A stretch of DNA of 37,915 nt, taken from NCBI GenBank assembly GCA_900321855.1, contig ONXS01000006.1, positions 1 to 37,915 of the forward strand, written 5' to 3'. This DNA is from an uncultured Eubacteriales bacterium (lineage in GTDB: Bacteria > Bacillota > Clostridia > Lachnospirales > Lachnospiraceae). The translations under genes were made by a program, and so were the position numbers. Below the pieces are notes generated by a model. The model had not been told where the DNA came from. It worked only from the letters and a program-made list of their open reading frames with translations, and made no database searches. Positions 32,627 to 37,915 of this stretch are shown in pieces (positions within the stretch are counted from its first letter, which is position 1; the number at the start of each line of letters is the position of its first letter).

Positions 32627-33976
32627 TTAAAAAGGAAGTTTAAATCCACCCTTTTTACCACCAAAACCTTTTTTGCCCATCATTCCTGTGAGCTGTTTCA
32701 TCATTTTCTTGCTCTGCTCATGCTGCTTTACCAGTCTGTTGACCTCGGCGATATTGACGCCGGCACCCTTTGCAATTCTGTTCTTTCTCGATACATTCAA
32801 GATAGATGGATTACTTCTCTCCTCTGGAGTCATCGCATAAATGATTGCCTCAATTCTGCCAATCTGTTTCTCGTCTGGCATCTGGGCTCCCTTTAACTGG
32901 TCTCCCATCCCCGGAATCATTCCCATGATGTCCTCAAGACTTCCCATCTGTTTAATCTGCTGCATCTGTTCCAAATAGTCGTCAAATCCAAACTCTGCTT
33001 TTCGGAACTTCTTCTCAAGTTCTTTTGCCTTCTCCTCATCGACAAGCTGTTCTGCTTTCTCAATCAGAGTGAGTACATCGCCCATTCCAAGAATTCTTGA
33101 TGCCATTCTGTCTGGATAAAACTGTTCGAGGTCAGAAAGTTTTTCTCCCATACCTACATACAGGATTGGTTTTCCAGTGACTGCCTTAATCGAAAGTGCA
33201 GCACCACCTCTTGTATCACCATCCATCTTTGTGAGGATGACGCCGTCAATGCCAATCTTTTCATCAAATGTCTGTGATACATTCACTGCATCCTGACCAG
33301 TCATCGCATCGACTACTAATAAAGTATTATCTATATTGATATTTTCTTTTATCTCAATCAGCTCATTCATCATATCTTCATCGATGTGAAGACGTCCGGC
33401 TGTATCAATAATAACAACATTTAAGTCGTTTTTCTCAGCATGTTCCAATGCCGCTTTTACAATATTCACCGGCTTGTGACCAGTACCCATTGTAAATACA
33501 GGAACACCCTGTTTCTCACCATTCTTCTGCAGCTGCTCAATTGCAGCCGGTCTGTATATGTCACAGGCTGCCAGTAAAGGTTTTCTTCCTTTCTGTTTCA
33601 ACTTACCTGCAATCTTGGCTGTTGTGGTTGTCTTACCAGCACCCTGAAGACCAGTCATCATAATAACCGTAATCTCATTTGACGGTCTGAGTGTAATCTC
33701 TGTCGTCTCACTTCCCATAAGAGAAGTCATCTCTTCGTTTACGATTTTGATAACCATCTGTCCCGGAGTCAGGCTGTTCATAACCTCTGCTCCAACTGCT
33801 CTGGCCTCTACTGACTTCACAAAGTTCTTAACAACTTTAAAATTAACATCAGCCTCTAACAGTGCCATCTTAACTTCCTTCAGAGCTACCTTGACATCTG
33901 CTTCTGTAAGTTTACCTTTGCCTCTGAGACCTTTAAAAATGTTTTGAAGTTTATCTGATAAACTCTCAAATGCCAT
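32627..33976 (-). CDS. ffh: Signal recognition particle protein (SRP54)
   Basis: 449 residues. GTPase NG domain with GLQGAGKTTT (about 107), DTAGRLHID, TKMDGDTRGG; methionine-rich M domain from about 325 (YLEQMQQIKQMG, MIPGMGDQ) and a Gly/Lys-rich tail. It binds signal sequences and 4.5S/6S SRP RNA and docks with FtsY, whose gene is at the right edge. Follows ylxM by 44 bp. The SRP RNA gene is not in the window. Confidence 0.98.
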   Translation of the reverse strand: MAFESLSDKLQNIFKGLRGKGKLTEADVKVALKEVKMALLEADVNFKVVKNFVKSVEARAVGAEVMNSLTPGQMVIKIVNEEMTSLMGSETTEITLRPSNEITVIMMTGLQGAGKTTTTAKIAGKLKQKGRKPLLAACDIYRPAAIEQLQKNGEKQGVPVFTMGTGHKPVNIVKAALEHAEKNDLNVVIIDTAGRLHIDEDMMNELIEIKENINIDNTLLVVDAMTGQDAVNVSQTFDEKIGIDGVILTKMDGDTRGGAALSIKAVTGKPILYVGMGEKLSDLEQFYPDRMASRILGMGDVLTLIEKAEQLVDEEKAKELEKKFRKAEFGFDDYLEQMQQIKQMGSLEDIMGMIPGMGDQLKGAQMPDEKQIGRIEAIIYAMTPEERSNPSILNVSRKNRIAKGAGVNIAEVNRLVKQHEQSKKMMKQLTGMMGKKGFGGKKGGFKLPF

Positions 33977-34020
33977 CTAACATTCCTCCATATAACATAA
34001 CGATTTTTGTATGTTGACTT

Positions 34021-34365
34021 CTAAATCTCGCTTAAAATCTTATCTGTAACTTCTTCTATCTCATCAATCAGTCCAGTATCGTCTGTCTCTCTGAATTTCT
34101 GAAGTAAATCTTTGATATGGTCAGCATCTCTTTTCACATTCATAAATCGTTCTACCAGATGTAGTTTCTCCTCATAGTCACTGAGAATCTTATCACATCT
34201 TTTCACCAAATCATGAACGCCCTGTCTGCTTATACCCTCTTCCCTGGCGATTTCACTTGGTGACATATCATTAAAAACAACATCTTCATAAATCTTCTTC
34301 TGATGCTCGTTCAGTAACTCTCCATAGAAATCATAGAGCAAAGACTGTTCTACTATCTTAATCAT
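34021..34365 (-). CDS. ylxM: YlxM/p13-like helix-turn-helix protein
   Basis: 114 residues. Sigma-70 region-4-like helix-turn-helix: DMSPSEIAREEGISRQGVHD, with the family's LLYDFYGELLNEHQKKIYE start. UPF0122 family, nearly always upstream of ffh and thought to influence SRP expression or function. ATG 34365 with AAGGTGATAG upstream. First gene of the SRP operon; a hairpin of the repeated TCAAGTA motif lies over its predicted transcription start. Confidence 0.93.
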   Translation of the reverse strand: MIKIVEQSLLYDFYGELLNEHQKKIYEDVVFNDMSPSEIAREEGISRQGVHDLVKRCDKILSDYEEKLHLVERFMNVKRDADHIKDLLQKFRETDDTGLIDEIEEVTDKILSEI

Positions 34366-34379
34366 TCTATCACCTTTTC

Positions 34380-34399
34380 GTCAAGTATCTTTACTTGAC
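34380..34399. promoter_or_regulatory. Palindrome at the ylxM transcription start
   Basis: GTCAAGTA/TACTTGAC, an 8-bp perfect inverted repeat with 4-nt centre, just downstream of the -10 box. It would form a hairpin at the very 5' end of the mRNA or serve as a DNA operator. The same TCAAG core occurs in both arms of the adjacent terminator. Confidence 0.55.
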
Positions 34400-34401
34400 A
34401 G

Positions 34402-34430
34402 AGTATACTACATAAAAAAAAGTATGTCAA
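34402..34430 (-). promoter_or_regulatory. Strong promoter of the ylxM-ffh operon, nested in a terminator
   Basis: Minus strand: perfect -35 TTGACA (34430-34425), 17-bp spacer, -10 TATACT (34407-34402). The -35 is part of the descending arm of the preceding terminator stem and the terminator T-tract is the spacer. Confidence 0.85.
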
Positions 34431-34449
34431 GTAAAAAATCTTGACATAC
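34414..34449 (-). terminator. Rho-independent terminator of the GGDEF gene
   Basis: Perfect 10-bp stem GTATGTCAAG/CTTGACATAC (34422-34431 with 34440-34449), 8-nt loop, eight T on the minus strand (34421-34414). It overlaps the ylxM promoter. Confidence 0.92.
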
Positions 34450-34496
34450 CTTATTTTTCTGACAACAGATATTTCTAATATTCTAATCCATTGTTT

Positions 34497-35768
34497 TTAT
34501 CTTGCAATAAACGATGTTAATATGTATCTGTTCTTTCCAGATTTTTTGGCATCATATAAATTTTTGTCTGCCTGAGCATATAAAATATCCAGTTTCGATT
34601 CTTGATTTGCTATGACTGCTCCTGCTGAACAGCGAACTTCTATCTCCTGTCCTTCTTCTGAATAATATATTTTCAGACTATCCATCAAAACAGCAAGTTT
34701 CGCTTTTGCCACTCTTGCCTCTGTGACATTTTTCATGAATATAATGAATTCATCACCGCCAAATCTTCCGACATAATCTCCGGAATCAACTGCTACTTTC
34801 AGACTTTCTGAAACTTTTCGCAACAAGTCATTTCCTGTGATATGACCAAATGTGTCATTGACTTTTTTAAAGTTATCGACATCTACAATTACAAACATTC
34901 CCTCCGATTTGTTCTTGAGATATTTTCTGGTTAATATTTCAGTATATTCTCTGTTATACAATCCCGTCAGAGCATCTGTTCTTGCTCTGGTAATGTAGTC
35001 GAGGTCCATTCGTTTTTTGTCATCAATATCCTTAAACATGATAAATATCTTATCAAGTCTCTGAAGGGCTGCATTTGCAATAAATACAATTGTCATTTTT
35101 ACCCATATGTACCCCTTCTCTTTATTTTTAATACGAATATCATTTTCTATAAGATTTTGATTGGTCCTGATTCTCTTGATGATGTCAGAACCTCTGAAAA
35201 TATCCAGATATTCTGTATCTTCCGGATGAATACATTCAGTACACATATGCCAGAACCACTGCTCCGCATTTACAAAATACTGATTTACCTGAAACAATTT
35301 TCTAAACTTTTCCGCATCATATTTAAACGAATTATCCAGCAGATTATGCTCAAATATCACATCATAAGATAAATCTAAGACGTTTTTATACACCATATTA
35401 TGAAATGGCTTGTTATTTTCCTGATACACAACTTTGTCCATTCCACTCACATGTATGCCGCCAAAAATAAATTCATCGTTGATTTTTTTGCAGATAAAAC
35501 TGCCTTCCACCTTGATTCTTCCCGGTATATTTTCAGCCTTTAAGTGTATACATGCGTAGACATAATATACGGTATCTGAAAATTTATCCACTTTATAATG
35601 TTCATTAAAAATACTAAAATCTTCTGCCCAGTCTGTATTTTTTAATCCAATTAAAATTATATCGTATGTATCGCAATGTCCCATAATATAGTCCGAATTT
35701 CTATTTAAAAAATATTCGTGACAGGCTTTTTTTACAAAGTCAATTGCGAACTGTTTTCCCCTTTCCAT
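34497..35768 (-). CDS. GGDEF-domain diguanylate cyclase with N-terminal SnoaL-like and PAS-like regions
   Basis: 423 residues, no membrane segment. N-terminal 1-125 resembles a SnoaL-like sensor fold (FVKKACHEYFLNRNSDYIMGH); about 140-255 looks PAS-like (HPEDTEYLDIFRG, IKNKEKGYIWVKMTIVF). The GGDEF domain (about 265-420) has DALTGLYNREY, the metal-site VDVDNFKKVNDTFGH and the intact signature RFGGDEF (about 336), so it should make c-di-GMP. The RxxD inhibitory site is not conserved (DSGD in place), so product inhibition may be weak. RBS AAGGGATG before ATG 35768. It follows the threonine ammonia-lyase gene by 46 bp and has a terminator behind it; it interrupts the usual ftsY-ylxM order. Confidence 0.9.
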   Translation of the reverse strand: MERGKQFAIDFVKKACHEYFLNRNSDYIMGHCDTYDIILIGLKNTDWAEDFSIFNEHYKVDKFSDTVYYVYACIHLKAENIPGRIKVEGSFICKKINDEFIFGGIHVSGMDKVVYQENNKPFHNMVYKNVLDLSYDVIFEHNLLDNSFKYDAEKFRKLFQVNQYFVNAEQWFWHMCTECIHPEDTEYLDIFRGSDIIKRIRTNQNLIENDIRIKNKEKGYIWVKMTIVFIANAALQRLDKIFIMFKDIDDKKRMDLDYITRARTDALTGLYNREYTEILTRKYLKNKSEGMFVIVDVDNFKKVNDTFGHITGNDLLRKVSESLKVAVDSGDYVGRFGGDEFIIFMKNVTEARVAKAKLAVLMDSLKIYYSEEGQEIEVRCSAGAVIANQESKLDILYAQADKNLYDAKKSGKNRYILTSFIAR

Positions 35769-35814
35769 AAGCGCGCATCCCTTTCTACTCGTGTGATGTG
35801 TCTCCAGTATTTAA

Positions 35815-37032
35815 TTATAAAACTGGTCTTTCTAATTTTGGATTATATCCATTTTTCTTTAGTGCTTCAATAATCTGCTGTTTGTGTTCTGTTCCAAAGG
35901 CCTCCAATGTAATCTTTAACTCAACTGCCGCATTTCTGTTAATACTTACAAACTGATTGTGATCCAATTTTACGATATTGCCCTGCTCAGCAGCAATTAC
36001 ATTTGCAACTCTTACAAGTTCACCCGGCTTGTCAGGAAGAAGTACCGATACTGTGAAGATTCGGTCCCTCTCAATCAGACCATGCTGTAAAATAGACGAC
36101 ATAGTAATAATATCCATGTTTCCGCCACTGAGGATAGAAACTACTTTTTTGCCCTTGAAATCGAGATGTCTGAGTGCAGCCACTGTAAGAAGTCCTGAAT
36201 TCTCAACTACCATCTTGTGATTCTCTACCATATCAAGAAACGCTACAATCAGTTCTTCGTCTTCAATGGATATAATATCATCAATATTTTTCTGAATATA
36301 TGGAAAAATATTAGAACCCGGAGTTTTTACTGCTGTACCATCTGCAATTGTGCTTGCACTGTCGAGTGTGACAACTTTTCCTGCCTCAATAGATGCTTTC
36401 ATACAACTCGCATTTTTTGGTTCAACACCAATTACTTTGATGTTCGGATTCAATAATTTCGCAAGTGTGCTGACACCTGTTGCAAGTCCGCCTCCACCAA
36501 TTGGAACAAGAATGTAATCTACAGTTGGAAGTTCTTTGAAAATCTCCATCGCAATTGTTCCCTGTCCTGTCGCTACATCCGGATCATCAAATGGATGAAT
36601 AAATGTAAGTCCCTGCTCCTCGGCAATTTCATATGCCTTTGCACATGCCTCGTCATAGACATCTCCGTAAAGAACAACATTTGCACCATAACTCTTTGTT
36701 CGATTTACCTTCATAAGAGGTGTCGTAGTTGGCATCACAATTGTTGCCGGCACTCCGTATAACTTTGCTGCATATGCAACACCCTGTGCATGATTTCCGG
36801 CAGACGCTGTGATAAGTCCCTTCTCTCTCTCTTCTTCTGATAATGTGCTGATTTTATAATAAGCACCTCTAATTTTATATGCACCTGTAAGCTGCATATT
36901 TTCTGGTTTCAAATAAACTTTATTTCCAGTCTGTTCACTTAAATAATCACTGTAAACAAGTTTTGTCTTTAAAATGACGTCTTTTACTACCTCTGTAGCC
37001 TCTTCAAATTTTTCAAGTGTAATTGTGTCCAT
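35815..37032 (-). CDS. ilvA: Threonine ammonia-lyase with C-terminal ACT domain
   Basis: 405 residues. PLP enzyme deaminating threonine to 2-oxobutanoate. PLP Lys53 in TGAYKIRGAYYK; phosphate loop PIGGGGLATG (about 177-186). The C-terminal 75 residues (FTVSVLLPDKPGELVRVANVI) form one ACT domain, a length and layout typical of the roughly 400-residue clostridial form that may be catabolic (tdcB-like) or biosynthetic; the symbol ilvA is by convention. RBS AGAAGGAAG before ATG 37032. It lies 57 bp after ftsY. No T-box or leader attenuator is seen. Confidence 0.93.
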   Translation of the reverse strand: MDTITLEKFEEATEVVKDVILKTKLVYSDYLSEQTGNKVYLKPENMQLTGAYKIRGAYYKISTLSEEEREKGLITASAGNHAQGVAYAAKLYGVPATIVMPTTTPLMKVNRTKSYGANVVLYGDVYDEACAKAYEIAEEQGLTFIHPFDDPDVATGQGTIAMEIFKELPTVDYILVPIGGGGLATGVSTLAKLLNPNIKVIGVEPKNASCMKASIEAGKVVTLDSASTIADGTAVKTPGSNIFPYIQKNIDDIISIEDEELIVAFLDMVENHKMVVENSGLLTVAALRHLDFKGKKVVSILSGGNMDIITMSSILQHGLIERDRIFTVSVLLPDKPGELVRVANVIAAEQGNIVKLDHNQFVSINRNAAVELKITLEAFGTEHKQQIIEALKKNGYNPKLERPVL

Positions 37033-37089
37033 AGTTTATCTTCCTTCTATCCATTTATTAAAATTAATTCAATTATTTTTTATCATTGC

Positions 37090-37915
37090 CTACTCTTCAT
37101 CTAACTGCGTTTTCTTCACATCAAATAAGGCATCTACGAAACTGTCCGCATCGAACTTCTGCAAGTCTTGAATCTTTTCTCCAATACCAATGTATTTTAC
37201 TGGAATTCCAAGTTCCGACTGGATTGCAACTGCTATACCGCCCTTTGCTGTTCCATCCATTTTGGTGAGAATAACACCAGTGATGTCTGCACATTCCATA
37301 AATGTCTTTGCCTGTGAAAGAGCATTCTGACCTGTTGTGGCATCGAGAACAATAAACGTTTCCCTATATACTCCACTATATTCCTTTTCAATAATTCTGT
37401 CAATTTTTTTAAGTTCTTCCATCAGATTTTTCTTATTATGAAGTCGTCCGGCAGTATCACAAATCAGAATATCTGCATTTCTTGCCTTACTTGCCTGAAT
37501 CGCATCAAAAATGACTGCTCCCGGATCAGCACCTTCCTGCTGTGCAATAATATCCGTACCTGCTCTGTTTGCCCATTCAGTCAACTGCTCAATTGCTGCT
37601 GCACGGAAAGTATCTGCTGCAGCCATAATAACCTTATTTCCCTGTTCTTTTAACTGTGCAGCGAGTTTTCCCACAGAAGTAGTCTTTCCCACACCATTGA
37701 CACCGATTACAAGAATAATTGATTTCTGATGTTCAAATTCATAGGCATTTTCTCCAATATCCATCTGTTTTTTAATACTGTCAATTAAAAGCTGCTTACA
37801 TTCCTGTGGGTCTTTGATTTTGTTTTCTTTTACTCTTTCTTTTAAATCCTCAATAATCTTCTCAGTTGTCTCAACACCAATATCACCCATGATTAAAATT
37901 TCTTCAATCTCTTCA
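37090..37915 (-). CDS. ftsY: Signal recognition particle receptor FtsY, 5' end cut by window
   Basis: The frame stays open to the right edge; the ATG at 37890 is internal, because the codons before it read EEIEEILI, continuing the FtsY N-domain pattern ahead of MGDIGVETT. About 274 C-terminal residues are visible: G1 loop GVNGVGKTTSVGKLA, AADTFRAAAIEQL, DTAGRLHNK, TKMDGTAKGG, and the closing KYIGIGEKIQDLQKFD. FtsY docks SRP-ribosome complexes at the membrane. The acidic N-terminal A domain is outside the window. Confidence 0.97.
   Translation of the reverse strand, partial: EEIEEILIMGDIGVETTEKIIEDLKERVKENKIKDPQECKQLLIDSIKKQMDIGENAYEFEHQKSIILVIGVNGVGKTTSVGKLAAQLKEQGNKVIMAAADTFRAAAIEQLTEWANRAGTDIIAQQEGADPGAVIFDAIQASKARNADILICDTAGRLHNKKNLMEELKKIDRIIEKEYSGVYRETFIVLDATTGQNALSQAKTFMECADITGVILTKMDGTAKGGIAVAIQSELGIPVKYIGIGEKIQDLQKFDADSFVDALFDVKKTQLDEE

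Noticed and set aside
37033-37089. T-box or attenuator before threonine ammonia-lyase
   Set aside because: The spacer from ftsY is only 57 bp, too short for a T-box, and shows only an RBS.
1-37915. CRISPR arrays, tRNA or rRNA genes, insertion sequences with transposase
   Set aside because: No regularly spaced repeats, cloverleaf-like segments with CCA ends, or transposase frames were recognised; the tandem repeats present have no unique spacers.

Overview
The window looks like a chromosomal stretch from a low-GC Gram-positive anaerobe of the Clostridia, most like a Lachnospiraceae-type gut bacterium. Reasons are the AT-rich sequence, the strong AGGAGG-type ribosome binding sites, the ftsY / ylxM-ffh-rpsP-khpA-rimM-trmD housekeeping block, a cbiK-type cobaltochelatase inside a hem cluster, and an EFR1-type flavodoxin-ferredoxin. 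The taxonomic call is inference; no rRNA is present. Every gene I can support is on the minus strand, so transcription runs from high to low coordinates. Both ends are cut: an acyl ligase at the left and ftsY at the right.

Layout from low to high coordinate. (1) 1-8500: a secondary-metabolite locus, with a two-module non-ribosomal peptide synthetase (C-A-T-C-A-T-R, ending in a thioester reductase) followed one base later by a fatty-acid-type adenylating enzyme. This architecture predicts release of a peptide aldehyde or imine/pyrazinone, possibly N-acylated. (2) 8550-17140: a tetrapyrrole operon running precorrin-2 dehydrogenase, hemB, hemL, hemA, a triple fusion HemC-CobA-HemD, cbiK and a flavodoxin-ferredoxin. 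It covers glutamyl-tRNA to cobalt-sirohydrochlorin. (3) 17240-28300: an apparent organosulfur-type uptake and processing regulon. It holds two SsuA/TauA-like lipoproteins, two permeases, one ATPase, an arylsulfotransferase-like protein, a LacI-family regulator, an FMN-type split-barrel protein, a radical SAM protein and metK. Two promoters in it share the same architecture: a palindromic LacI/CcpA-type operator exactly 10 nt upstream of the -35 box. (4) 28400-31800: a degenerate-GGDEF/EAL protein, trmD and rimM, peppered with repeats that have rewritten gene ends. (5) 32000-37915: khpA, rpsP, ffh, ylxM, a GGDEF protein, threonine ammonia-lyase and ftsY.

The most distinctive things are the lipopeptide-aldehyde-type NRPS locus, the metK/radical SAM/ABC/sulfotransferase regulon with its operator geometry, and small repeats at gene boundaries. 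The last group includes three 38-bp copies of the metK tail that carry the start signal of the radical SAM gene, a 79-bp duplication of the rimM tail, and a palindromic repeat that supplies the same C-terminal residues to two unrelated proteins (TrmD and an EAL protein).
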